Part shown: one piece after another, positions 29,386 through 37,649 of the stretch
How the letters are laid out: each line of letters begins with the position of its first letter
Numbering within the stretch: position 1 is the first letter of the stretch
DNA from: JAWKVD01 sp041398225
GTDB lineage: Bacteria > Pseudomonadota > Alphaproteobacteria > Caulobacterales > Hyphomonadaceae
Direction of reading: 5' to 3'
Length of the DNA: 64,000 nt
Assembly: GCA_041398225.1 (NCBI GenBank)
Contig: JAWKVD010000008.1
Span: 95,906 to 159,905 of the forward strand
Notes under the pieces: model-generated
Databases searched by the model: none
What the model was told of the DNA's origin: nothing
The model's input: only the letters and a program-made list of their open reading frames with translations
Program-made: the position numbers and the translations under genes

Positions 29386-29898
29386 TCAGGACGTCAGCGC
29401 CTGCAGACGATTGAGCCCCGCTCGCCACTGCGCGGCCTGATGCTGCATGAAGACGTTCAGCGGGAAGCCGTGGCGGGCGACATGCGCCTGCGGAACGCTG
29501 TCCCAGCCGCGATGCTCCACGGTTACGCGGGTTTCTTCTCCGGCCGGTCCGACCGGTTCGAACCGGACCTCGACCTCGGTGTCGTGGTCGGGGCCGAACG
29601 TCGCCTGCCGCCAGCCGACGACAAGCCGTGCGCCCGGCTCCCAGACTCGGACCGCGCCGATTTCGAAAATCCGTCCGTCTGCGCGCCGCTCGATCAGGCG
29701 GCCGGCTTCTTCGGCTCCGCCATCTTTGTCGCCGGCGGGCGGCACGAAAGCCAGCGCGCCCGGCTCTTTCGGGGTGAAGCGGAACAGGTCGTTGTGAACC
29801 CACCACAGGGCGATGTCGCGGGTGAACACGTCGAAGGCGCGCCCGGGCGCGACGCCGACCCGGATGGCGACGACCACGCGCGACCGGCCGCCGGTCAC
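29386..29898 (-). CDS. SRPBCC/AHSA1-like protein
   Basis: 170-aa START-like fold protein of the AHSA1 group: VAIRVGVAPGRAFDVFTRDIALWW at the N-terminus, then GRIFEIGAVRVWEPGARLVVGW and a C-terminal helix. It starts with GTG overlapping the ArsR stop. Pairs of ArsR regulator and SRPBCC protein are frequent; the ligand is unknown. Last gene of a four-gene unit. Confidence 0.85.
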   Translation of the reverse strand: MTGGRSRVVVAIRVGVAPGRAFDVFTRDIALWWVHNDLFRFTPKEPGALAFVPPAGDKDGGAEEAGRLIERRADGRIFEIGAVRVWEPGARLVVGWRQATFGPDHDTEVEVRFEPVGPAGEETRVTVEHRGWDSVPQAHVARHGFPLNVFMQHQAAQWRAGLNRLQALTS

Positions 29899-30275
29899 TG
29901 GCCGCCCTCGACATGCTTCTTGAACGCGGCGAGCTGTTGCGACCACCCGGCTTCGGCGCGCGCCAGCCAGTCGCGGATCAGATCCAGGCGCTCCGACTTC
30001 AGTTCATAGATGCGTATGCGTGCGTCGAACTCGGGATGGGTTTCGCTCACCAGTCCGGCGTCGCGCAGTACTTTCAGGTGGCGGCTCATCGCCGGCGGGG
30101 CCAGCCCCAATTCCTTCGCGAGGTCGCCGGCGCGGACAGGTCCTTGCGACAGGCGCTGTATGGCGCGCCGGCGCATGGCGTCGGCGAGTGCGTCGAACAC
30201 GGCGTCGACCTCCCGGTCGTCGCTAGCGCTCTTCGCCGATTTGCGTGCTGCGGCTCCGCCGGTTCGCGCGCTCAC
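29895..30275 (-). CDS. ArsR-family transcriptional regulator
   Basis: 126-aa winged-helix repressor: VDAVFDALADAMRRRAIQRLSQ, recognition region LAKELGLAPPAMSRHLKVLRDAGLV and the wing IRIYELKSERLD. No Cys metal site, so it belongs to the non-metal ArsR type that accompanies SRPBCC genes. GTG overlaps the preceding stop. A 24-bp palindrome ahead of the first gene of the unit is a good candidate for its operator. Confidence 0.88.
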   Translation of the reverse strand: MSARTGGAAARKSAKSASDDREVDAVFDALADAMRRRAIQRLSQGPVRAGDLAKELGLAPPAMSRHLKVLRDAGLVSETHPEFDARIRIYELKSERLDLIRDWLARAEAGWSQQLAAFKKHVEGGQ

Positions 30276-30613
30276 GGTTGAGACTGCTCCGCCTGCAACC
30301 GCTTGGGCGCGACATTGCGCCAGGCGGTCCACAGCGCACTTTTCGCCGTGGCGGCGTCGGCGCGGTCAACCAGGAAGCGCGTCCAGCCCTTGCGGCCCCA
30401 TCCGCCGGGAACCGGAGAGAACAGATCTGGTTCGGCTTTGCACATCATGGCCTGCTGTTCGCCGGTCAGCTTGAGAATCGCATAGCCGCCATCCCGGTCG
30501 GCGGGCGTCGTGAAGATCTTGCCCCCGACGCGAATATCGGAGGACCCGTGGTGGGACGACGCCTGCGAACCCGGCATCGCCATCGCCAGTTTCAGATAGG
30601 CGGCTGGCGTCAC
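30272..30613 (-). CDS. MmcQ/YjbR family protein
   Basis: 113-aa protein of the MmcQ/YjbR (CyaY-like fold) group: AYLKLAMAMPGSQASSHHG, DIRVGGKIFTT and AILKLTGEQQAMMC. Proposed DNA-binding or small-molecule role; not established. Starts with GTG overlapping the VOC gene stop and ends overlapping the ArsR gene. Confidence 0.8.
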   Translation of the reverse strand: MTPAAYLKLAMAMPGSQASSHHGSSDIRVGGKIFTTPADRDGGYAILKLTGEQQAMMCKAEPDLFSPVPGGWGRKGWTRFLVDRADAATAKSALWTAWRNVAPKRLQAEQSQP

Positions 30614-31095
30614 GCCTCGCCCCCGGCTTTCGGCCCAAGCGTGGTGCGCAGGCCGGAAGCGGCGTCCCACTGGTCGGGCGTCAGATTCTCGACCGTCTGA
30701 CTGAAGGTCCAGATGTGCCCTTCCGGATCGCGCGCACGGTAGGTGCGATCGCCGTAGAACTGGTTTTCCGGTTCGGCGAAAATCGTGGCCCCCGCCGCGC
30801 GGGCGCGCTCGCAATGCGCATCGATGTCTTCTTCGAGGTGCATATGGATGGTCTGGGTGTTGGCGCCGTCGATATCGGCCGGGCTGCGATGCGTGTCGGT
30901 CCATTTCGATCCGACCATCACCACGCCGTCGCCATAGCGCAGTTCGGCGTGCGCGATGTTTCCGTCGGCGTCCTCCAGCAGCATTTCAAGTTCGAAGCCG
31001 AACGCGGCCTGCAGCCAGTCGAACGCCGCACGCGGGTCGATATAGCAGGGGCAGGGGCTGAGAGACGGGCGCTTGGGCAGGGTCGTGTCGGCCAT
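30610..31095 (-). CDS. VOC-family protein (PhnB-like), first gene of ArsR operon
   Basis: 161-aa glyoxalase-fold protein: PCPCYIDPRAAFDWLQAAFGFE, IAHAELRYGDGVVMVG and FYGDRTYRARDPEGHIWTFSQ. Resembles the PhnB/3-demethylubiquinone-like VOC group often found with ArsR and SRPBCC genes. Its ribosome-binding site AGAGGAAA lies within a 24-bp palindrome. Confidence 0.86.
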   Translation of the reverse strand: MADTTLPKRPSLSPCPCYIDPRAAFDWLQAAFGFELEMLLEDADGNIAHAELRYGDGVVMVGSKWTDTHRSPADIDGANTQTIHMHLEEDIDAHCERARAAGATIFAEPENQFYGDRTYRARDPEGHIWTFSQTVENLTPDQWDAASGLRTTLGPKAGGEA

Positions 31096-31096
31096 A

Positions 31097-31146
31097 ATAG
31101 TTTCCTCTTTTGGAAACTATTTCTCATTTCTTGAAATTATCGTCAA
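31097..31146 (-). promoter_or_regulatory. ArsR-operon promoter and palindromic operator
   Basis: On the minus strand TTGACG (31146-31141) is followed after 17 bp by GAAATA (31123-31118). The perfect palindrome ATAGTTTCC-N6-GGAAACTAT (31097-31120) covers the -10 edge, start site and ribosome-binding site. A smaller dyad ATTTC-TT-GAAAT lies at 31126-31137. The layout fits autorepression by the ArsR protein and perhaps an RNA hairpin hiding the Shine-Dalgarno. Confidence 0.55.
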
Positions 31147-31688
31147 GCCCCGCGCCGGGCGCGCCACTGGTCGGCGGTCTGTCCCCATATCTCGACCGTC
31201 TCGTTCTCCAGCGGCGGGGGCAGCTTGCCGGGGCCGCGATTGGTCGAACCAAGGCGCTGGGCCAGCTTCTGCGAGTTGGCGTTGCCGGGGTGGATGGTGT
31301 GAATGATGTCGGGCCACTCCAGTACGTCGACCACCCAGTTCATGCAGGCCGTCGTCGCTTCGAGAGCATAGCCCTGTCCCCATTTCGACCGGATAAGTCC
31401 CCAGCCCACTTCCGGGCCGGGCCAGCCATGCGGCCGCCACGGGCCGGCGCGGCCGATCCATTCGCCGGTGGCCTTCTCGATCAGCGAGAACATGCCGAAG
31501 CCGACAAGCTGAAACGATCCGACGATGGACGCCATGGCGCGCCAGACGACGGGCGGCTTTTGCACGCCGCCGATGTAACGGGCCGTGTCCTCATCCGCCA
31601 TCATCGCGGTCCAGGCGTCGAAGTCTTCCATGCGCGGGACGCGCAGCAGAAGACGCGGCGTCTCAATGACTGTTTCGAACGGGCTCAT
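31143..31688 (-). CDS. GNAT N-acetyltransferase
   Basis: 181-aa GCN5-related acetyltransferase (RimJ/RimL-like): TPRLLLRVPRMEDFDAW, GWGLIRSKWGQGYALEA as acetyl-CoA loop (QGYA) and NANSQKLAQRLG. Substrate unknown. The start at MSPFETVIETPRL matches the family. Its stop overlaps the -35 box of the ArsR unit downstream. Confidence 0.88.
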   Translation of the reverse strand: MSPFETVIETPRLLLRVPRMEDFDAWTAMMADEDTARYIGGVQKPPVVWRAMASIVGSFQLVGFGMFSLIEKATGEWIGRAGPWRPHGWPGPEVGWGLIRSKWGQGYALEATTACMNWVVDVLEWPDIIHTIHPGNANSQKLAQRLGSTNRGPGKLPPPLENETVEIWGQTADQWRARRGA

Positions 31689-31854
31689 ACGGGGTCTCCC
31701 GCGATCGCCGGCCGTTGATGACCGGCAGGTTTCCATTCGGAACGCCCATCCACCTGCATTCCTGGCCGTCGATCCGGACAGTCTACTCCGAATCGCGCCT
31801 GCACGCAGGATGCGAATGCAAGATTTAGCTTTCGGTTACGCCAAATGGCGGGTT

Positions 31855-32751
31855 TTACGTGCGCGTGAGAACACCGCTGACGGAACGCTCCAGCGCCTGA
31901 CCGAAGGGGGTGAAGCGAAGCTGCAGCCGCCGTGTCGCGCGCAGGCCGGACAGAACGGCGTTTTGCGGTCGCGGCGCCGCCGCGCCGAAGGCTTCGGTCG
32001 AGACGGCTTCGATGGCGGCGTGCGGTCCGCCCATCCAGCGCGAGGCGGCCAGGATCTGACGGGCCATGAACGACCGGTTCATGACGTCCGGCGAGGCGAC
32101 GTGCAGAACGCCCGACAGATCGTCCGCGCCGGCCAGCTTCTCGCGGACCGCCGTCAGCAGCGCGCGAGCGATGTCGGGCGCGTAGGTCGGCGGGCCGTAC
32201 TGGTCGTGAACCACTTTGAGTACGGGGCGCGTCGCGGCCAGCTCGATCATGCGGGAGACGAAGGTCGCGCCGAACTCCGAGAACACCCAGCAGACGCGCA
32301 CCGTCAACGCTTCGGGATATTCCAGCCACACCGCCCGCTCGCCCTGATGCTTGGAGCGGCCATAGACCGACATCGGAAGCGGTTCGTCGTCTTCGGTGTA
32401 GGGCGCGGTCTTGTCGCCCCGGAACACGCAGTCGGTCGACATGTGGATGAAGGGCAGGCCGCGTTCGCGGCAGGCGCGGGCGAGCGTGCGCGGTCCCTCG
32501 GCGTTGATCGCCATGGCGATTTCGGGCTCGGTCTCTGCGCGATCGACCAGATTGTACGCCGCCGCGTTGATCACCGCGTCGGGCCGCGCCTCGTCGATGA
32601 AGCGCTCGAGCGTCTCGGGCCTCGCCAGATCCAGCCGTTCGCGGCCGGCGCAGAGGAGGTCGATCGCGCCCGGTTCGGCCGCCGCGGCGGCGGACAGGGC
32701 CTGGGCGACCTGTCCTGAACGTCCAATGCAGGCTATGCGGACAGGAAGCAT
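31855..32751 (-). CDS. rmlD: dTDP-4-dehydrorhamnose reductase-like protein
   Basis: 298-aa extended SDR of the RmlD type. Rossmann GRSGQVAQAL, then AVINAAAYNLVDRAETEPE, MSTDCVFRGDKTAPY and the catalytic YGRSK. RmlD reduces dTDP-4-keto-rhamnose to dTDP-rhamnose. No rmlA, B or C is nearby, so a solitary sugar-nucleotide or related reductase is also possible; canonical RmlD has DYVF where this has DCVF. Confidence 0.82.
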   Translation of the reverse strand: MLPVRIACIGRSGQVAQALSAAAAAEPGAIDLLCAGRERLDLARPETLERFIDEARPDAVINAAAYNLVDRAETEPEIAMAINAEGPRTLARACRERGLPFIHMSTDCVFRGDKTAPYTEDDEPLPMSVYGRSKHQGERAVWLEYPEALTVRVCWVFSEFGATFVSRMIELAATRPVLKVVHDQYGPPTYAPDIARALLTAVREKLAGADDLSGVLHVASPDVMNRSFMARQILAASRWMGGPHAAIEAVSTEAFGAAAPRPQNAVLSGLRATRRLQLRFTPFGQALERSVSGVLTRT

Positions 32752-32867
32752 GAAGGCGTCTCCGGGAAGCTGGGTCGAGTTCTACCCGGTTCGTCCGATC
32801 GCTCAACGCCGGCGCAGCAAAAGAGCCGATCAGGCCGCGCTGCGGCGGCGCATGTTGGAGGAAACGC

Positions 32868-33632
32868 ATGGATCTCGATCTCAAAGGGCGAACGGCCTGG
32901 GTGACGGGCGGCTCGAAGGGCATCGGGCGGGCGTGCGCCGAGCGGCTGGCGACCGAAGGCTGCGAGGTGTTGCTGATCTCGCGCACGGCGGCGGATCTCG
33001 AAGCGGCCGCGCGCGCGATGACGGCGGACACCGGGACGCGGGTGCGGACGTTTCCCGCCGACCTCTCGAAAAGCGAGGAGGTGCAGCGCCTGTGGGCGAG
33101 CGAGCCGGCGCCGGACTTTCTGGTCAACAACGCCGGGGCGATCCCGTCGGGGTCGATCACCGACATTGATGAAACACGCTGGCGCGAGGCGTGGGAGCTG
33201 AAAGTCTTCGGGTACATCAATATGTGCCGAGAGGCGGTGTCGCGGATGCAGGCGCGCGGGTCCGGGGTGGTCGTCAACATCATCGGCGCAGGCGGCGAGA
33301 AGCCGCGCCCGGAATACGCGGCGGGCGCGGGCGGAAACGCCGCCCTGATGGCGCTGACGCGGGCGCTGGGGGCGCACAGCCTCGCTAAGGGCGTGCGCGT
33401 CGTCGGCGTCAATCCCGGCCTGATCCGGACCGAGCGGCTCGAACGGCAGTTGCGCATACGCGCGGCCTCGCAATTCGGCGACGCGGAGCGATGGCGCGAG
33501 TTGCTCGATCCGCGCTTCCCGCCCGGCAAACCCGACCACATCGCCGCGATGACGGCGCTGCTCTGTTCGGACCTGTCGGCCAACACCACCGGAACCATCA
33601 TCACCATAGACGGAGGCGCCTGTGCCCGCTGA
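32868..33632 (+). CDS. Short-chain dehydrogenase with degenerate active site
   Basis: 254-aa classical-size SDR: cofactor loop TGGSKGIG (about 14-21), NNAG (about 86-89). The active-site region reads NIIGAGG then PEYAAGAGGNAALMALTRALG: Tyr is present, but the Lys four residues later is Ala and the usual Ser is Gly. The Y-x-x-G-(A/S)-G-G-N-A-A form recurs in an SDR subgroup, as far as I recall. Its end overlaps the MaoC-like gene by 11 bp. Confidence 0.85.
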   Translation: MDLDLKGRTAWVTGGSKGIGRACAERLATEGCEVLLISRTAADLEAAARAMTADTGTRVRTFPADLSKSEEVQRLWASEPAPDFLVNNAGAIPSGSITDIDETRWREAWELKVFGYINMCREAVSRMQARGSGVVVNIIGAGGEKPRPEYAAGAGGNAALMALTRALGAHSLAKGVRVVGVNPGLIRTERLERQLRIRAASQFGDAERWRELLDPRFPPGKPDHIAAMTALLCSDLSANTTGTIITIDGGACAR

Positions 33633-34425
33633 CCCGATCACGCTCGACCGCACGGTGCGGGCGTTCAACACCGCCACCGACAGCGAGAACCGCATTCATG
33701 ACGACGCAACCGCGTCGCGCTTCGGCTTCACCGGCGGACTGGTGCCGGGGGTGGACGTGTTCGCCTACATGCAGCACGCGCCGATGAAGTGCTGGGGCCG
33801 GGACTGGCTCGCCGGCGGGGCGATGCAGGCGCGTTTCCTGCGGCCGGTCTATGACGGCGACGCGGCGAGCGTTTCGGCTGAGGGGGACGAGGACAGCCTG
33901 CGGCTGTCGCTGTCCTCGCTCGGCGCCCTGTGCGCTGTCGGCGAAGCGCACCGGCTGGCGCCGGCGCGGGCGTTCGACATTCCGCCGCGCGGGGTTCAAC
34001 CCCCGCAGGATCAGCGCCCGAAAGCCTCGATGGCGTCGCTGCCGGTCGGGCTGGAGATGGGCTACCCGCTGGAGACCTACACCGCCGAGGAAGGCCGCGA
34101 GCATCTCGACATGGTGCGCGAGGATGCGGCGCTGTTCGAGAACGGCGCGCTGTGCAATCCCGCCTATCTGCTTCGCCGCGCCAATTATATTCTGGCGACG
34201 AATGTCGAGCTCGGCCCGTGGATCCACACCGAGAGCGACATCGCCCTGCACCGGCTGGTGCGCGCCGGTGAGGAGATCGACATTCGCGCGCGGGTCACGG
34301 ACAATGTCGAACACAAGGGGCACCTGATCGTCACGCTGGCGATCGCGGCTCTGGCCGACGGCGAACCGGCGATGACCGGCCGGCATGTCGCGATCTACGA
34401 GCCGCGCCAGGTGCGCGAAGGCTAG
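33622..34425 (+). CDS. MaoC/hotdog-fold dehydratase-like protein
   Basis: 267-aa protein with a hotdog-type N-terminus (IHDDATASRFGFTGGLVPGVDVFAYM, in parts) resembling the MaoC hydratase helix FxGxxxPG, and a second region (LHRLVRAGEEIDIRARVTDN). Probably a double-hotdog hydratase or thioesterase acting on acyl thioesters. GTG start lies inside the SDR gene, so the two are coupled. Substrate unknown. Confidence 0.7.
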   Translation: MPADPITLDRTVRAFNTATDSENRIHDDATASRFGFTGGLVPGVDVFAYMQHAPMKCWGRDWLAGGAMQARFLRPVYDGDAASVSAEGDEDSLRLSLSSLGALCAVGEAHRLAPARAFDIPPRGVQPPQDQRPKASMASLPVGLEMGYPLETYTAEEGREHLDMVREDAALFENGALCNPAYLLRRANYILATNVELGPWIHTESDIALHRLVRAGEEIDIRARVTDNVEHKGHLIVTLAIAALADGEPAMTGRHVAIYEPRQVREG

Positions 34426-34434
34426 GCGGACGGT

Positions 34435-34818
34435 TCAGTCCGCGCCGCCGACCAGCCCGTTGACGACGACCGCCAGCAGGATGACCTGCACAACGCCGAC
34501 GCCGAGCGGGATGAGCGCCCAGGCCGGATCGCGCCGGGCCTGTCCGGGCAGGCTGTCGAACAGCAGGATCACCGCGCCGACCCCGGCGAGCCAGAGGAAG
34601 CCCTGACGCGCGCCGAGCGCGATGGCGGCGACGGTGGCGGCGGCGAGGATCAGCGTCCGCATGGCGCCGAAATAGGCGAGGGTGCGGGTGCTTTGCGTGC
34701 CGCGCTTGCCGGTCTTCGCGGGGCCGAGCCGGCGCGGGTCGGTCAACGCCCAGAAGGCGAAGACGGACGACACCACGACATTGACGACGGCGACGATTTG
34801 GAGGGCGAGGAAGGTCAT
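34435..34818 (-). CDS. Small membrane protein of unknown function
   Basis: 127-aa protein with about four hydrophobic helices, starting TFLALQIVAVVNVVVSSVFAFW and ending VILLAVVVNGLVGG. A longer frame upstream would add a Pro/Arg-rich segment with no signal features, so the internal ATG at 34818 is preferred. Family not recognised. Confidence 0.6.
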   Translation of the reverse strand: MTFLALQIVAVVNVVVSSVFAFWALTDPRRLGPAKTGKRGTQSTRTLAYFGAMRTLILAAATVAAIALGARQGFLWLAGVGAVILLFDSLPGQARRDPAWALIPLGVGVVQVILLAVVVNGLVGGAD

Positions 34819-35542
34819 GGGACGGCTTTGCCTTACGCCGGTATACAGCGCGTCAACGGCGGTGCGGGCCGGCTTGCGCGTTGCGCCTTCGTCTCCAGCA
34901 GGTTCAGCCGGACGAGCCGCTGGCTCTCCGGTTTCGCGTGTGCGTCCCCCGCTTTGTTGGCTGGCTTCTGCGTTCAAGTCCGCAGAAGCATGGGGAGGCC
35001 GGGGCGCGTGGGGCCGCGCCGGGTAAGTTGCCAGCCGCTCCTTGCGGGAGGTGAGCTGGCGTAAGACGCGATCGTCACGCGCCCCGCGGCCGGTTTGAGA
35101 TCCGGTGCGGCTGGCGGGTTTGGCTGGGGAACACCGGTTGCGTCTCGATCGTCAGAGATCGCACGGCCCACGTCCAGCATTTGGACCCATTTCCGCATCC
35201 CGGACCCGCGTGCAGATCTCTCCGCGAGACCTGGAACCCCGGTTTCGACACCCCGGAGCCTGTTTGCAGGATGTTTGTCCGCTGTTCGTCCGCCTCGTGC
35301 TTCGACAAGCTCAGCATGAGGCGACCTCGCAGCGGGCCTCTGGCCTGCCGCCTCATCCCGAGCGCATGGGCGAAGCCATGTCGTCGAGGGACGAAGGCGG
35401 CGAACCGAAGGCGCATCCACACGCCGGCCGGCGCCTGACATTCGATGGACTCGGAACGTCTCCCGAACCCTCCCCGCGCCAGACGCGAGGGGAAATATGG
35501 GCGACGGAAAAGTGGGTCGGACAAGTTTCGGGGCGGTCCGTT
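34819..35542. other. Large intergenic region with repeats, no supported gene
   Basis: 724 bp between two minus-strand genes. It holds one REP-like palindrome (35291-35323) and a GC hairpin around 35467-35494 (CTCCCCGCGCC...GCGAGGGG). Frames through it have shifting composition and no family features. Looks like decayed or repeat-derived spacer. Confidence 0.5.
35291..35323. repeat. REP-like intergenic palindrome
   Basis: Arms CGCCTC and GAGGCG enclose TGCT/AGCA with the core CTTCGACAAGCTCAGCATGA. This core (TGAGCTTGTCGAAGCA in reverse) is a widespread intergenic repeat in Caulobacterales and Sphingomonadales genomes. Only one copy was noticed in this window. Confidence 0.5.
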
Positions 35543-36877
35543 TCAGTACGCGATCTCGTCCAGGTCCGCTCGCCGCCCGCCCGATGGTCGGCCCGCGACA
35601 AGGGCGAGTCCGAAGGTGAGCACGCCGACGCGCCCCATGAACATCAGAAGGATGATGACGACCTTGCCCGTGGCGGTGAGATCGGACGTGGCGCCCATGG
35701 AGAGGCCGACCGTGCCGAGCGCGGAGACGGCCTCGAAGACGACGACGTCGAGACGGCTCTCCTGGGTCAGCAACAGCGTGAACACCGAAGCGAACAAGGC
35801 GAGGACATAGAAGGTCACGGCGGCGGAGGCGAGCTGGATGCGTTCCGGCGCGATCATGCGGCCGAACAACCGCACGTCGCTGCGGCCGCGCAGCGTGCTG
35901 CCGAGCAGGCCGACCAGCGTGGCGAGCGTGGTCGATTTGAGGCCGCCGCCGGTGCCCGCAGGCGAAGCGCCGAACATCATCAGCACATACATGGCGAGAA
36001 CGGTGACGGCGGCCAGCGGACCGATCGGCACGGTGTTGAAACCGACCGTCGTGACTGCGGTCATCGACTGGAAGAAGGCCGCCATGGCGCGCTCTCCAAA
36101 CGGGAAGAGCCTGACCGACGGCTCAACGAAGAAGATCGCGATCGCGCCGACGATCGAGAGCAGCGGGGTCGCGATCAGCACGACGCGGGTGGAGAAGCCG
36201 ATGGCGTTGCGTTTGCCGGTCGTCGTGTCCCAGATGTCCGCGAAGACGAGGAAGCCGATCGCGCCGAGATAGGACAGCGCCGCGACAGTGAGGTTGACGC
36301 CAGTATCGCCGCGGAAATTTTCGAGGCTGTTCGGAAACAGGCTGAAGCCCGCGGTGCAGAACGCCGACACGCTGTGAAAGATCGCCAGCCAGGGCGCGTT
36401 GTCGATTCCGGCGTGAGCGAAGCTCCACCACAACGCCGCCGCGCCGAGGGCTTCGGCGGCGAGCGTGAAGACCGTCAGTTCGGCGAGGAAACGCTTGATG
36501 CTGAACCCGTCCGGAAGGCCGAAGCCGCCGACCAGGGCGTGGTGCTGAGCTAGACTGAGGCGGCGGCGCAGGGCCAGCGCGAGGATCGAGCCGGCCGTCA
36601 TGTATCCGATGCCGCCGAGCTGAATGAGGACGAGAATGACGATCTCGCCTGCAAGGTTGAACGACGATCCGGGGTCGACGGTGACGAGGCCAGTGGTCGA
36701 CACCGCCGATACGGCGATGAACAGCGCATCGAGCATCGAGACCGCCTGTTCATGCACGAGGGGCGATGCGAGCACGCACCAGCCAAGCGCCATGTAGGTG
36801 AAGTATCCCAGGAACAGCAGACGCGGCGTCGACAACCGGCCGAGCCAGAGGCGAAGACGTTTGGATATTTTTGACAT
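35543..36877 (-). CDS. TrkH/KtrB-type potassium transporter
   Basis: 444-aa membrane protein of the Trk/Ktr superfamily with four M1-P-M2 units. The four selectivity-filter-like loops are visible: STTGLV, CTAGFS, TTVGFN and GTVGLS. Length suits KtrB rather than TrkH (~480). It would need a cytosolic RCK subunit (KtrA/TrkA), which is not in the window. N-terminus SKISKRLRLWLGRLS is cationic and cytoplasmic. Confidence 0.9.
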   Translation of the reverse strand: MSKISKRLRLWLGRLSTPRLLFLGYFTYMALGWCVLASPLVHEQAVSMLDALFIAVSAVSTTGLVTVDPGSSFNLAGEIVILVLIQLGGIGYMTAGSILALALRRRLSLAQHHALVGGFGLPDGFSIKRFLAELTVFTLAAEALGAAALWWSFAHAGIDNAPWLAIFHSVSAFCTAGFSLFPNSLENFRGDTGVNLTVAALSYLGAIGFLVFADIWDTTTGKRNAIGFSTRVVLIATPLLSIVGAIAIFFVEPSVRLFPFGERAMAAFFQSMTAVTTVGFNTVPIGPLAAVTVLAMYVLMMFGASPAGTGGGLKSTTLATLVGLLGSTLRGRSDVRLFGRMIAPERIQLASAAVTFYVLALFASVFTLLLTQESRLDVVVFEAVSALGTVGLSMGATSDLTATGKVVIILLMFMGRVGVLTFGLALVAGRPSGGRRADLDEIAY

Positions 36878-37049
36878 GATCAGATGAGGGGCGAACCCGC
36901 TCCGCTACGGCGCCGCTCCGGCGGCGTCAGGCATGCGGCATATCGCGCCGGGCCGCTTGCGGGTCAATAATATCCGGCGAAGATTAAATTCGACATCGAA
37001 CGGGAACCAAACCGGCGTTCGATGTTTGTGCGCGTCCGCGCAAAGCGGT

Positions 37050-37424
37050 CTAGGCGGTTGCGGACATCCAGGCGGCGACGAGTTCTGAGATGTCGTCCTT
37101 CTCCTGCGCGGGGTCGTCGATGCTGAGCACGCCGCGATCGGCGTCGGCCCATTTTATGCGGCCGGTCGGATCGTCGAACGAGAAGCCTTTGGCGTCGCGC
37201 GCCTTGACGCCGCGATGAAAGATGAGTTCCAGCCGGTCGCCCGGATGCAGCCGCATGGTGACGCGATCGTCGTCCTGCCAGCAGAAGCTTGGCGCGTTCC
37301 ATTTGACGCGCTCGGTGATCGCCTTGTCGGTGTCGAGAATGATCCGCCGCAACGCCCGGATGTCGTCGATGCGGGCGTGGGAGAGCTTGTCCAGAAAGTC
37401 GTCGACCGAGGGAGCCTTCGCCAC
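37050..37424 (-). CDS. DUF1801 domain protein
   Basis: 124-aa protein of the DUF1801 (YdhG-like) fold: DDFLDKLSHARIDDIRALRRII, ERVKWNAPSFCWQDD, TMRLHPGDRLELIFHRG. Function unknown. A GTG start at 37424 preceded by AAAGGA is preferred; the longer frame upstream has no homologous character. Downstream lies the mdh unit terminator, shared intergenic space. Confidence 0.82.
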   Translation of the reverse strand: MAKAPSVDDFLDKLSHARIDDIRALRRIILDTDKAITERVKWNAPSFCWQDDDRVTMRLHPGDRLELIFHRGVKARDAKGFSFDDPTGRIKWADADRGVLSIDDPAQEKDDISELVAAWMSATA

Positions 37425-37545
37425 CGCATGTCCTTTCCCTGTTTTTGGCCGTTGTTTCTGGCCTTCGTTTCCGGGCGTCGCGCCGCGGGCGGGCGATCCT
37501 GCGATGGCGAGGCTAGAGCAATCGCGGCCGTTCGACGAATGCAAA

Positions 37546-37576
37546 ACGCCCCGGATGGCGGCCATCCGGGGCGTTG
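37546..37576 (-). terminator. mdh intrinsic terminator
   Basis: AACGCCCCGGATGG (37546-37559) pairs with its 14-base complement (37563-37576) around a 3-nt loop. Read on the minus strand it is followed by a short T-run. It lies about 75 bp past the mdh stop. Confidence 0.85.
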
Positions 37577-37607
37577 AGGCGATTTGGACGTTGGCGCGCC
37601 GTGAGGG

Positions 37608-37633
37608 GCGCGCCGCGACGGGCGCGCCGCGAC
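37608..37633. repeat. 13-bp tandem repeat behind mdh
   Basis: GGCGCGCCGCGAC occurs twice in direct succession (37608-37620, 37621-37633), followed by a third partial unit up to the mdh stop. Non-coding. Confidence 0.6.
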
Positions 37634-37649
37634 GGGCGCGCGGGGCGTT

